A stretch of DNA of 29,575 bases from CAYXPR01 sp964467255. GTDB lineage: Bacteria; Pseudomonadota; Alphaproteobacteria; Rickettsiales; RGZB01. Positions within the stretch are counted from its first letter, which is position 1, and the number at the start of each line of letters is the position of its first letter. The notes beneath the pieces are model-generated. The model worked only from the letters and a program-made list of their open reading frames with translations, was not told the origin of the DNA and made no database searches. The DNA is taken from contig CAYXPR010000019.1 in NCBI GenBank assembly GCA_964467255.1, forward strand, positions 1-29,575, given 5' to 3'. The position numbers were made by a program, and so were the translations under genes. Of the stretch, positions 1 through 7,670 are shown piece by piece.

Positions 1-140
1 GGATTGTGGGCTCAGGCATGCTGCGTAACCAGCCTTTTGCTTACGACCCTGAACGCGGCGTAAACGACAAGGAATACTACAAAGGTTGGCGCGATGGGAT
101 TGCCTATTGCACCTACTACACGGACTACGACCCGATTTAA
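1..140 (+). CDS. Small lipoprotein-array paralogue, 3' end only
   Basis: Only the last 45 codons are inside the window (reading frame from position 3, stop TAA at 138-140). The visible C-terminus carries the segment EYYKGWRDGIAYC, which matches the YYxxWKDAxxYC block at the C-terminus of the four complete genes that follow. This marks it as a fifth member of the same tandem family. Nothing can be said about its signal peptide because the 5' end is missing. It lies 17 bases upstream of the next family member on the same strand, so the genes are probably co-transcribed. Function is unknown. Confidence 0.8.
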   Translation, partial: IVGSGMLRNQPFAYDPERGVNDKEYYKGWRDGIAYCTYYTDYDPI

Positions 141-157
141 GGAAAAAGGTGAAACGT

Positions 158-499
158 ATGCGTGGAAATATTTTGATTCTTCTGGTGATGGCGGCGTTTA
201 CGCTTTCGGCCTGCGGTTCTGAGCCCAAAATGGGTTCGCGCACGAGCAATTTCTTTTTCAAACCAGCGTCGCTACAAAGTGATCCGCCCGATGGCCCGCC
301 GGAATACCAGCAAGGCTGGATCGACGGGTGCGAAAGCGGGATGGCGGCTTATACCAACGCGCTGGCAAAAACCTTCAAGGCTTATAAGCTGAAGCAGGAT
401 CCGAATCTCAGGAATAATAAAATGTATTACCAAGTGTGGAAAGATGCGTACCTGTATTGCGCCATCGCCATTGAGTCGGTCAACAACTGGAAAATATAA
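158..499 (+). CDS. Small lipoprotein, tandem paralogue 2 (unknown function)
   Basis: A 113-residue predicted lipoprotein. I chose the ATG at 158 rather than an in-frame upstream one (86) because it follows an AAGG-type ribosome binding site at 145-149 and directly starts a signal peptide with lipobox LSAC (acylated Cys19). The mature part holds the family core: GPPEYQQGW, then DGCESG, then an aromatic/basic stretch and YYQVWKDAYLYC. Two conserved cysteines, one in each half-motif, could form a disulphide. The +2 residue after the lipid Cys is Gly, which would not act as an inner-membrane retention signal under the enterobacterial Lol rule. The stop codon overlaps the next start (TAATG), indicating translational coupling. 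I do not recognise a named family. Confidence 0.85.
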   Translation: MRGNILILLVMAAFTLSACGSEPKMGSRTSNFFFKPASLQSDPPDGPPEYQQGWIDGCESGMAAYTNALAKTFKAYKLKQDPNLRNNKMYYQVWKDAYLYCAIAIESVNNWKI

Positions 500-828
500 T
501 GCGTGGCAGGATTACACATATCACATTCACACTGCTGCTGGTCCTGATGCTGACAGGCTGCAAAGCGGGGCCCATGTGGAAACACTGGATGTTTGAAGGC
601 CCGCCCGAGGCAGATAAGCGCCCATATCCGCCGCTCTATGTGGAAGGCTGGAAACATGGTTGCGAAAGCGGTGCCTCCGCCAAGGTGAACTTGTGGTATG
701 CATTTAATTATAAATTCAAACAGGACTGGCAGCTTGCGCAGAATGAAACCTATTACAAAGGGTGGAAAGACGCCTTCGATTATTGCCAGAAATATCTGCA
801 CCAATACTATTCGAGCGAGTTTTTATAA
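499..828 (+). CDS. Small lipoprotein, tandem paralogue 3 (unknown function)
   Basis: A 109-residue predicted lipoprotein whose ATG overlaps the previous stop by one base. The signal peptide ends in lipobox LTGC (Cys21). The family core is present in a diverged form: the usual GPPEY is replaced by a Pro-Pro-Leu-Tyr version, followed by GWKHGCESG and, about 40 residues later, YYKGWKDAFDYC. The C-terminus is short and rich in aromatic residues. It is the most divergent complete copy, having His where the others have Asp in the first W-x-D-G-C block. The next gene starts one base after its stop, so it lies inside a tightly packed operon. Role unknown; outer-membrane or periplasmic location is inferred from the lipobox. 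Confidence 0.85.
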   Translation: MRGRITHITFTLLLVLMLTGCKAGPMWKHWMFEGPPEADKRPYPPLYVEGWKHGCESGASAKVNLWYAFNYKFKQDWQLAQNETYYKGWKDAFDYCQKYLHQYYSSEFL

Positions 829-829
829 G

Positions 830-1156
830 ATGTTTGTACGCGTGTTACAGTGTGTGTGTGTGTTGGTGCTTGTGCTCCAATTGAGTGCGTGCGCGACCAA
901 CGTGGCACAGCGCATGAAGACGCCGATTCCATGGGGGTTAGAAGATATTCCTGACGGTCCGCCAGAATTCCGCAAAGGCTGGGAAGATGGCTGCCACACG
1001 GGGATTGGTGCATATGGTAACGCGTGGTACCGCATGTTCTACACCTATAAGCAAGACGCCAACATGGTGGGTAACCCCACGTACTACCGTGCGTGGAAAG
1101 ATGCTTACACCTATTGCCGTTGGTACACCGAACAATGGGTGAAGCCATGGAACTAA
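830..1156 (+). CDS. Small lipoprotein, tandem paralogue 4 (unknown function)
   Basis: A 108-residue predicted lipoprotein. The start at ATG 830 is preferred over the in-frame upstream ATG at 698 because it begins exactly at a signal peptide (lipobox LSAC, Cys21) and sits one base after the previous gene. The core reads DGPPEFRKGW, EDGCHTG, then YYRAWKDAYTYC. The signal-peptide coding region contains a (GT)7 dinucleotide run at 850-863, a tract that could slip during replication and shift the frame. It belongs to the same co-oriented array as its neighbours. Family function is unknown to me. Confidence 0.85.
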   Translation: MFVRVLQCVCVLVLVLQLSACATNVAQRMKTPIPWGLEDIPDGPPEFRKGWEDGCHTGIGAYGNAWYRMFYTYKQDANMVGNPTYYRAWKDAYTYCRWYTEQWVKPWN

Positions 1157-1167
1157 AGGAGCGTCAT

Positions 1168-1662
1168 ATGAGAGTGTTTATGGGCCGTATCAGTGCAATG
1201 ATGCTGGTATGCATGGTGGCAGCCTGTGCGCCGAAAAACTATATGCAAATGCCGAAAGCGCCAGAGGGGCCACCGGAATATCAACAGGCATGGAACGATG
1301 GCTGCGAGAGTGGCTTTTCTACTTACGGTAACAGTATGTACAAAGCGTTCTACCATTACAAAATGGACATGAACCTGAGGAATAACGAAATTTATTACCG
1401 CACATGGAACGATGCCTTCCACTATTGCCGCGCCTGGGTAAAGCCAGACTTAGCGCAAGGTTTAACGCCAATGGGCGGTTTTGCCCCGCGTGATAAAAAC
1501 CCACTTACCGATATGCGTGATCCGCGTCCGATGACCGACCCGCAAACCTTTAGTTTCCCATTGTGGAATAACGATACGGAAATCACCACTTTTGGCTCTA
1601 ATCCTGGCAATCTGTGGGATAATGAAGAGTTCGATGGCGGCACCTTCATTGGTGTGCAATAG
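1168..1662 (+). CDS. Small lipoprotein, tandem paralogue 5 with C-terminal extension
   Basis: A 164-residue predicted lipoprotein; the ATG at 1168 follows a strong AAAGGAG ribosome binding site at 1154-1160. Lipobox VAAC (Cys20). The core has EGPPEYQQAW, NDGCESG and YYRTWNDAFHYC like the other copies. Unlike them it continues about 65 residues beyond the last Cys with a Pro/Asp/Asn-rich, probably unstructured tail ending DGGTFIGVQ. It is the last gene of the array and is followed by a short hairpin. The long tail suggests a specialised member, for example one that contacts another envelope component, but this is inference only. Confidence 0.85.
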   Translation: MRVFMGRISAMMLVCMVAACAPKNYMQMPKAPEGPPEYQQAWNDGCESGFSTYGNSMYKAFYHYKMDMNLRNNEIYYRTWNDAFHYCRAWVKPDLAQGLTPMGGFAPRDKNPLTDMRDPRPMTDPQTFSFPLWNNDTEITTFGSNPGNLWDNEEFDGGTFIGVQ

Positions 1663-1682
1663 CTCTCTGGGGCAGAGCTTTG
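1661..1682 (+). terminator. Possible terminator hairpin after the lipoprotein array
   Basis: A 6-bp stem (AGCTCT at 1661-1666 pairing with AGAGCT at 1674-1679) with a 7-base loop, starting at the stop codon of the last lipoprotein gene and followed by a few T residues. The T-tract is short and interrupted (a better run lies at 1698-1704), so strength is uncertain. Confidence 0.4.
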
Positions 1683-1738
1683 TCTTGCTCCGCACGGTTT
1701 TTTTAGTGTAAGACTAGCTCATTCTTAACAAACCTTTG

Positions 1739-1814
1739 GGGCCGGTAGCTCAAGGGTTAGAGCAGGGCGCTCATAACGCCTTGGTTGGGGGTTCGAATCC
1801 CTCCCGGCCCACCA
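1739..1814 (+). tRNA. tRNA with CAU anticodon, probably tRNA-Ile2 (lysidine-modified)
   Basis: A full cloverleaf folds by eye: acceptor 1739-1745 with 1804-1810, D stem 1748-1751 with 1760-1763, anticodon stem 1765-1769 with 1777-1781, T stem 1787-1791 with 1799-1803, discriminator A at 1811, and an encoded CCA at 1812-1814. The anticodon at 1772-1774 is CAT. The choice among initiator Met, elongator Met and Ile2 rests on the acceptor pairs C4-G69 and C5-G68, which are known TilS identity elements of tRNA-Ile2. The AGAGCAGGGCG and TTGGT segments also resemble Ile2 tRNAs. Elongator tRNA-Met remains an alternative. Confidence 0.85.
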
Positions 1815-1830
1815 CTTTACACCTATTTTC

Positions 1831-3246
1831 TTATTTGAACGTTTCCCAACCGCCGCCGAGCGCTTTATACAGCTGCGTCAGCTTGGTGAGTATCTGCGTT
1901 TCGCTTTGGATGATGGCATCCTGTGTGTCGATAAGCGAACGCTCGGCATCTAAGATAATCAGGAAATTTTCTTCCCCTTCTTCGTAGCGCAGTTTGGCAA
2001 TGCGGAAGGCCTCTTGCCGTGTGCTTTCAGCCGCTTTCAGTGCCTTCAGCGTGTTCCATTCTTTGCCATAGCGTACGAGGGACGACTCTGCATCCTCCAG
2101 TGCGGTGAGTACGGTTTTTTCATACTGCTTTAAAGACTGCATAGCGCGTGCATCGGCCACGGCGATATTGCCGTGCAGCTTGCCACCCTCAAACAGCCGC
2201 CAGTTCATAGTTTGCCCCAGTGCATAGGTGACTGCCCCAGAGGTAAATAAATCGCTGAATTGGCGCGCGCTGCTACCCAGCGCACCCGTGAGAGAAATAG
2301 AGGGGAATAAATCAGCCGTGGCAACGCCAATATCGGCTGTAGCAGCCGCCACCTCACGCTCGGCGCGTCGCACGTCGGGTCGGCGTTTCAACACTTCAGA
2401 GCGTAGCCCCACGGGCACGATATCTGGCGGCGTGGGCAAGGGTTCTGATTTTTTCAATTGTGCCACGTGGTGTTCCGGCGCTTTGCCAGTGAGCACCGAA
2501 ATACGATAAATACCTGCCATCATCTCCGCCTCAAGATTTGGCAAGGTTGCTTCGTTGATTTCACGTTCCCCGCGTGCCCGCGCCACGTCAAATTCTGATG
2601 TTGCACCATTTTTGAACAAGCTTTCCGCAAGCCCTTCTACTTCTTTTAAAAGGCCGATATTACGCTGCGTAACAGCGATACGCTTTTGTGTGCCGCGCAC
2701 TTCAAAATAATTGCGTGCAAGCTCAGCCAGCACCGTGAGCATAATGTCGTTATACTCTTCCACCTGCGCATCAATGCGCGCGTCGGCGGCTTCAGTGGCG
2801 CGGCGCGTGCCACCGAAAATATCCAGCTCCCAGCTCACATCAAGGTCGGCATCAAAGCCGTTGCGTTCGCGTTCAGAGGAGCGATTATTGCCGGATTTCC
2901 GGCTTAGGCCTTCACGCTGTACAGTATTTCCTGCGCCCACCGAAGGGAAAAAGGCTGATGCGCTGACTTGGCGCAGCGCGCGGGCCTCTTCAATTGAGGC
3001 GCGGGCAATCGCAACATCGTGATTGTGGTGCGCAACCTCTTCCATCAGTGCATTCAGCAGCGGGTCTTTTAACGTTTTCCACCACGCGGTTTCAATATAC
3101 ACCGTGTGCGCAACTTTTTCTGCCACTGGCGGTGTGCCGGACCATGCGCTGTTCTCGGCACCTGTTTGCGGCCTCACATAGTCGGGCCCCACGGTGCAAG
3201 CGCTGGCTAACAGAGCAATCCAAAGCAGGCTGCATGATTTTTTCAT
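1831..3246 (-). CDS. RND efflux outer-membrane factor lipoprotein (NodT/OprM family)
   Basis: A 471-residue TolC-like outer-membrane channel of the NodT family. The N-terminus is a lipoprotein signal peptide (lipobox SAC) followed by the hallmark TVGPDYVRP. The two OEP repeats are visible as long helical, Ala/Glu-rich stretches, with family signatures such as SWELDIFGG, RRPDVRRAE and the C-terminal LRYEEGEENFLIILDAERSL. Length is normal for the family. It is the last gene of a minus-strand operon: only one base separates its start from the stop of the RND pump gene. It is expected to form the exit duct of the tripartite pump encoded upstream. The substrate cannot be predicted. Confidence 0.93.
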   Translation of the reverse strand: MKKSCSLLWIALLASACTVGPDYVRPQTGAENSAWSGTPPVAEKVAHTVYIETAWWKTLKDPLLNALMEEVAHHNHDVAIARASIEEARALRQVSASAFFPSVGAGNTVQREGLSRKSGNNRSSERERNGFDADLDVSWELDIFGGTRRATEAADARIDAQVEEYNDIMLTVLAELARNYFEVRGTQKRIAVTQRNIGLLKEVEGLAESLFKNGATSEFDVARARGEREINEATLPNLEAEMMAGIYRISVLTGKAPEHHVAQLKKSEPLPTPPDIVPVGLRSEVLKRRPDVRRAEREVAAATADIGVATADLFPSISLTGALGSSARQFSDLFTSGAVTYALGQTMNWRLFEGGKLHGNIAVADARAMQSLKQYEKTVLTALEDAESSLVRYGKEWNTLKALKAAESTRQEAFRIAKLRYEEGEENFLIILDAERSLIDTQDAIIQSETQILTKLTQLYKALGGGWETFK

Positions 3247-3247
3247 A

Positions 3248-6200
3248 TCAGGTACGGTGTCTGTGTTCTTCCAGTTGTTTTTCTAGGCGCTGTGCCACAG
3301 CATGTGGTGATGTGGTTCTTTTCGCCAGCAGATTATACATGATTGGAATCATGAAAACAGTTAGCAGCGTGGCGATAATCAAACCGCCGGTAATCACTAC
3401 GCCAATGACGTAGCGTGTTTCAGCGCCCGCACCGGATGCCACAATCAGCGGTACGGCACCCATCACCGTGGTTACACTCGTCATGACAATGGGGCGCAGG
3501 CGTTTGCCCGAGGCTTCTAAAATAGCCTGCGTAAACTCCACGCCCTCGTCGCGTAGCTGGTTGATAAATTCCACCACGAGAATCCCATTTTTTGTGGCAA
3601 GGCCGATCAGAATAATCAGCGCGATTTGGCTATAAAGATTAAGGGTTTGCCCCGTAAGCCACAGTGCAAGCAGCGCCCCGCTGATGGCCATCGGCACGGT
3701 AAGCATAATCACGAACGGATGGATAAAGCTTTCAAACTGGCCTGCGAGCACGAGGAATACCACTACCAGTGCCATCGCAAAAATAAGGTAAATAGAGCCG
3801 CTGGAATCTTTATATTCCAGCGAGTCGCCTTTGTAATCAATCGAAGCTCCGGCAGGCAGTTCCGTGCGCACAAGGTTTTCCAGATACTCAAGGGCTTCGC
3901 CGAGCGTGTACCCTTCGGCAAGGCCTGCCTCAATGGTGATGCTGCGCACGCGGTTATAGCGGTTCAGGCTGGCAGCATCGGCAAATTCTGTAATAGTGAC
4001 CATGCTGGCAAGCGGGATAAGTTCTTTACTGCGCTCCGAGCGCACATAAATGTTGCTGATGTCCAGCGGGCTGCTCTTGAGGTCTTTTTCACTTTCGATA
4101 ATGACGTCATATTCTTCGCCACGGTCAATAAATGTCGTCACGCGGCGCAGGCCGAGCATGCTTTCCAGCGTGCGGTTTATCACCGAAACAGAAACGCCTA
4201 AATCTGCCGCACGGTCGCGGTCGACCGTGATACTGATTTGCGGCTTTGTTTCATAGTAATCATGATCGAGCTCAATAAGATTCGGGTTCTCTTTTGCTTT
4301 GTCGATGATGATGTCGCGCCAGCGCGAAAGTTCCTGATAGTCTGGCCCGCCCAGTACAAATTGGACGGGTTTTTGTGTGCCGCCACCAAAAGCGCTGCGC
4401 AGCACCGTAGCAATCCTGACGCCGGAAATGTCGGATGTGAGTTCACGCGCTTTATTCACGTAATGTTGTATGGGTTCGCGGCCAGTGTCCCAGTGGCTGA
4501 GAACCACAATGCCGCGCGCATCATTAAAGGAAGCAGTGCTGCCGAAGCTGCCGGGCGCGCGCATGAGAAGGCGTTGAATTTCACCGGATTCCACGAAAGG
4601 CATCAGGCGCTGTTCCATCTGGTTTAAATGCTCCATCGTGTAATCATACGATGCGCCCTCAGGGCCGCGCATATTCATGAAGAACACACCACGGTCTTCC
4701 ACGGGCGCAAATTCACTCGGAATACTGATAAAAAGAACAAACGCGAGCATAATCACCCCCATGAGTGCAGCAAGGCAGGGGATGGGGTGGTGAATCATTT
4801 TCGCCAGCAATGACAGATAGCGCTGGCGCAGCGCATCGAACTTATGATCCAGCCATTTTGTTAGTGTGTTTGACTCGCCTGTGCGCGAAAGAATTTTTGA
4901 TGCTAGCATGGGCGAGAGCGTGAGTGCCACCAACCCTGAAAAAAGCACAGCGGCTGACATGGTAACGGCGAATTCTGTGAACAGCCTGCCGATGTCACCT
5001 TCCAAAAAGGTAATGGGCACAAACACTGACACAAGCACGATGGTGGTTGCCACCACGGCAAATGCGACTTGGCGTGTGCCACGGAAGGCGGCGGTCAGGC
5101 GTGGTTCGCCCATCTCAATGCGGCGGAAGATATTTTCGATAATCACAATGGCATCGTCCACCACAAGGCCGATGGCCAGCACCAACGCCAGCAGTGTGAG
5201 CAAGTTCACTGTGTAGCCGAGGGCATAGAGAACAATAAATGTGCCGATGAGCGAAACAGGCACTGCGGCAGTCGGCACTAGCGTGGCGCGGATATTCCCA
5301 AAGAAGGCGTACATCACGAGAATAACCAGCCCGATGGTGATGTAGAGCGTGTGATACACTTCATCTACGGCACTCTCGATAAACACGCTGCTATCATAGC
5401 TATTGGCCAGTGCCATATTTTTTGGCAGCGCCTCATTGACTTTTTTTGCTTCTGCTTTCGTAAGGCGCGCAACATCCAGCGTATTAGCTTTCGATTGCTT
5501 GATGATGCCAATGCCTACCATTGCCACACCGTTACCACGCAGGGTGCCACGTTCTTCTTCCGCAGCAATTTCTACCCGCGCGATGTCACCCAGTCGCACC
5601 AGGTAACCATCGTCACCGCGCGAGAGTACGAGGGCTTTGAAATCTTCCGGTGTGCTGTAGCCGCGTTGCACCCGCACCGTAAAATCTTTAGTTACGGATT
5701 GGATGGAGCCTGCAGGCAGCTCGACGTTTTCGGTGCGCAGGGCGTTTTCAACATCTTCTACCGTGAGCTGGCGTGCGGCCAGCTTGTTGCGGTCAATCCA
5801 GATGCGCATGGCGCTGTTACGTCCGCCGCCCACGCGCACACGCGCCACGCCATCAAGCGCAGAAAAGCGGTCTACCACATAGCGGGTGGCATAGTCGGTA
5901 AGGTCGGTGATGCTCATCCCTTCGCCCTGAAGGTTGAGCCAGATAATCACATCATCATCGGCATTCGCTTTTTGAATGTCTGGTGGGTCTGCTTCCACCG
6001 GAATGTCGTCGAGCACGCCGGAAACACGGTCGCGCAAGTCGTTGGCGGCGTCGTCGATGTTGCGGCTGATATCAAACTCAACCGTAATATTCGAGCGGCC
6101 ATCCTGACTTTGTGACGAAATGGTTTTGATGCCTTCAATGCCGGCGATGCGGTCTTCAATCAATTGCGTGATGCGCGTTTCTACGACGCTGGCGGAGGCT

Positions 6201-6358
6201 CCCTGATAGTTTGTTTCGATGGAAACAATCGGCGGATCAATATCAGGATATTCACGGAGGGGTAATTTGGTGAAGGCTAAAATACCAAAGGCAATCAATA
6301 ATAAATTCACCACAGCAGCAAGAACAGGTCGTTTAACCGAAATATCGGAAACCCACAT
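3248..6358 (-). CDS. RND multidrug efflux pump, inner-membrane subunit (HAE1/AcrB type)
   Basis: A 1036-residue inner-membrane proton/drug antiporter. It starts MWVSDISVKRPV, the usual first cytosolic segment before TM1, followed by a large periplasmic loop (PIVSIETNYQGAS region), TM2-6, a second periplasmic loop and the C-terminal TM bundle. The proton-relay pair Asp401-Asp402 in TM4 (GLVVDDAIVIIEN) corresponds to Asp407-Asp408 of AcrB, so the pump is probably active. Size and layout agree with HAE1 pumps. It is sandwiched between adaptor and outer-membrane genes with gaps of 1-2 bases, forming a complete tripartite system. It more closely resembles the NodT-linked HAE1 branch than enterobacterial AcrB. 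Substrates are unknown and no local regulator gene is present. Confidence 0.95.
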   Translation of the reverse strand: MWVSDISVKRPVLAAVVNLLLIAFGILAFTKLPLREYPDIDPPIVSIETNYQGASASVVETRITQLIEDRIAGIEGIKTISSQSQDGRSNITVEFDISRNIDDAANDLRDRVSGVLDDIPVEADPPDIQKANADDDVIIWLNLQGEGMSITDLTDYATRYVVDRFSALDGVARVRVGGGRNSAMRIWIDRNKLAARQLTVEDVENALRTENVELPAGSIQSVTKDFTVRVQRGYSTPEDFKALVLSRGDDGYLVRLGDIARVEIAAEEERGTLRGNGVAMVGIGIIKQSKANTLDVARLTKAEAKKVNEALPKNMALANSYDSSVFIESAVDEVYHTLYITIGLVILVMYAFFGNIRATLVPTAAVPVSLIGTFIVLYALGYTVNLLTLLALVLAIGLVVDDAIVIIENIFRRIEMGEPRLTAAFRGTRQVAFAVVATTIVLVSVFVPITFLEGDIGRLFTEFAVTMSAAVLFSGLVALTLSPMLASKILSRTGESNTLTKWLDHKFDALRQRYLSLLAKMIHHPIPCLAALMGVIMLAFVLFISIPSEFAPVEDRGVFFMNMRGPEGASYDYTMEHLNQMEQRLMPFVESGEIQRLLMRAPGSFGSTASFNDARGIVVLSHWDTGREPIQHYVNKARELTSDISGVRIATVLRSAFGGGTQKPVQFVLGGPDYQELSRWRDIIIDKAKENPNLIELDHDYYETKPQISITVDRDRAADLGVSVSVINRTLESMLGLRRVTTFIDRGEEYDVIIESEKDLKSSPLDISNIYVRSERSKELIPLASMVTITEFADAASLNRYNRVRSITIEAGLAEGYTLGEALEYLENLVRTELPAGASIDYKGDSLEYKDSSGSIYLIFAMALVVVFLVLAGQFESFIHPFVIMLTVPMAISGALLALWLTGQTLNLYSQIALIILIGLATKNGILVVEFINQLRDEGVEFTQAILEASGKRLRPIVMTSVTTVMGAVPLIVASGAGAETRYVIGVVITGGLIIATLLTVFMIPIMYNLLAKRTTSPHAVAQRLEKQLEEHRHRT

Positions 6359-6360
6359 GC

Positions 6361-7464
6361 CTATTTACCTTCTTTTTGGGGCGCTGGTTTTTCGGCCACG
6401 GTTTCAGGCTTACGGGTTTTACCCCACACTTCGGTAACAGTCACTTTCTGCCCTTCTTGCACGCGGTTCACGCCGCGCACCACCACCAGTTCGCCTTCTT
6501 TCAGGCCGCTGGTGACTTCTACAATACCGGGGCGGCGGATGCCGACGGTAATGGCGCGTTGCTCGACGGTGTCTGTTTCAGGGTTTATCACCCACACGGC
6601 GTGGGTGTTTTGTCGCTGGGTGACGCTTTCTTCTGCCACCACTAAGGCATCACGGGCGTTCTTCATGAGCGTGACGCGCATGAGCAGCCCTGGGCGCAGT
6701 GCGTGGTCGGTGTTGGGAATAATAGCCCGCACCAGCACCGTACGCGTGACAGGGTCAATGCGTGTGTCGACGCTTTCGATCTGGCCCATAAAAGTTTTAT
6801 CACCGAGTGCCTCCGTGCGGGCTTCAATGACCACCCCAGATTTAAGAGAGGTGATGTGTGTGGCGGGCACATTGAAATCGAGCTTAATTTTTTCAATGTT
6901 ATCAATGGTGGTGATGGTATCGCCCGGGCGTACGAGCGCCCCCACGCTGACGCGGCGCACGCCCAGCACGCCATCAAACGGGGCGCGAACAATACGGTCT
7001 TCAAGGCGCGCTTCCATTTCACGCACCTGTTGTTGTGTGAGTTTCATCTGGGTCTGGCGCTCATCATATTCACGGACAGAGGCGGCCTTGTTTTCAAGCA
7101 GAGACTTCAGGCGCGCCAACTCACGCTCATGTTCTGCAAGCTGTACTCTGGCGGCTTTGAACTGTGCCTGTTCTTCGCGCTGTTCCAGCGTGGCGATAAT
7201 ATCGCCTTTTTTTACCATTTGTCCGTCGGTAAAACTGATGTTGCTGATGGTTTCGGATACGCTGGCGCTGAGAGTAACCGATTCATCCGAATAGGCATTG
7301 CCAAGCGCCTCGACATTGTCGGAGATTTTCTCACGGTAGGTGCTGATTACCACCACGGGAGTGGCAGATTTTTGCTTTGCGGCCTCATCATTCTTGCTTC
7401 CAAAGCCCCACCATGCACCATAACCGAGCGCAAACAATGACAATAAAATAACTAGCTTTTTCAT
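6361..7464 (-). CDS. RND efflux periplasmic adaptor (membrane fusion protein)
   Basis: A 367-residue adaptor of the RND/HlyD family, first gene of the efflux operon. An N-terminal hydrophobic segment (about residues 3-20) acts as membrane anchor or uncleaved signal. Next come the first half of the lipoyl domain (TLSASVSETI, GQMVKKGDIIATL), an alpha-helical hairpin (about residues 97-155), the second lipoyl half (RIVRAPFDGVLG), then beta-barrel and membrane-proximal domains (VTRTVLVRAIIPN, LRPGLLMRVTL) and a charged C-terminal tail. It would bridge the pump and the outer-membrane factor. No clear Shine-Dalgarno is seen before its ATG. Its promoter must lie in the 206-base divergent region shared with the gene at 7671. 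Confidence 0.93.
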   Translation of the reverse strand: MKKLVILLSLFALGYGAWWGFGSKNDEAAKQKSATPVVVISTYREKISDNVEALGNAYSDESVTLSASVSETISNISFTDGQMVKKGDIIATLEQREEQAQFKAARVQLAEHERELARLKSLLENKAASVREYDERQTQMKLTQQQVREMEARLEDRIVRAPFDGVLGVRRVSVGALVRPGDTITTIDNIEKIKLDFNVPATHITSLKSGVVIEARTEALGDKTFMGQIESVDTRIDPVTRTVLVRAIIPNTDHALRPGLLMRVTLMKNARDALVVAEESVTQRQNTHAVWVINPETDTVEQRAITVGIRRPGIVEVTSGLKEGELVVVRGVNRVQEGQKVTVTEVWGKTRKPETVAEKPAPQKEGK

Positions 7465-7496
7465 ATAGATAGATTCATTTTTTGTGTATGAAACGA

Positions 7497-7523
7497 ATTA
7501 CCCAAGTGAAGAGGTGGGTTAAT
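7497..7523. promoter_or_regulatory. Imperfect palindrome in divergent promoter region (possible operator)
   Basis: The arms ATTACCCA (7497-7504) and TGGGTTAAT (7515-7523) form an inverted repeat with one bulged base around a 10-base spacer, about 35 bases upstream of the adaptor start. This spacing would suit a dimeric repressor of the efflux operon, but no regulator gene is in the window. The rest of the 7465-7670 intergenic region is A+T-rich and holds no gene that I can see. Confidence 0.3.
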
Positions 7524-7627
7524 GGAACAAACCATAGAGCTAAACCACAGAAAATAAAAGGGGTTTTAGATAAAAAAACTGTTTCAGGCCGCATGTATGG
7601 TGTTCTTTTAAGAAAAACTTAACGTTT

Positions 7628-7658
7628 AGCCTTTATTATCAAAAGATAAGATAAAGCT
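7628..7658 (+). promoter_or_regulatory. Inverted repeat just upstream of the subtilase-fusion gene
   Basis: A nearly perfect dyad, with core TTATC-AAAA-GATAA at 7636-7649 and outer arms AGC-C-TTTAT and ATAAAGCT, ends 12 bases before the ATG at 7671. A second small dyad (TTAAG-A5-CTTAA, 7608-7622) lies just before it. It could be an operator or a 5'-UTR hairpin that affects translation, because the gene has only a weak GTGAG ribosome-binding sequence. Confidence 0.35.
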
Positions 7659-7670
7659 AAATGTGAGCAC

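Noticed and set aside
1739..1814. tRNA-adjacent integration site for a mobile element
   Set aside because: No integrase gene and no repeated copy of the tRNA 3' end were seen in the window.
5351..6115. A 254-codon open frame on the plus strand inside the RND pump gene
   Set aside because: It is antisense to a clear, full-length pump gene, has no recognisable domain and the odd His/Ala-rich composition of a shadow frame.
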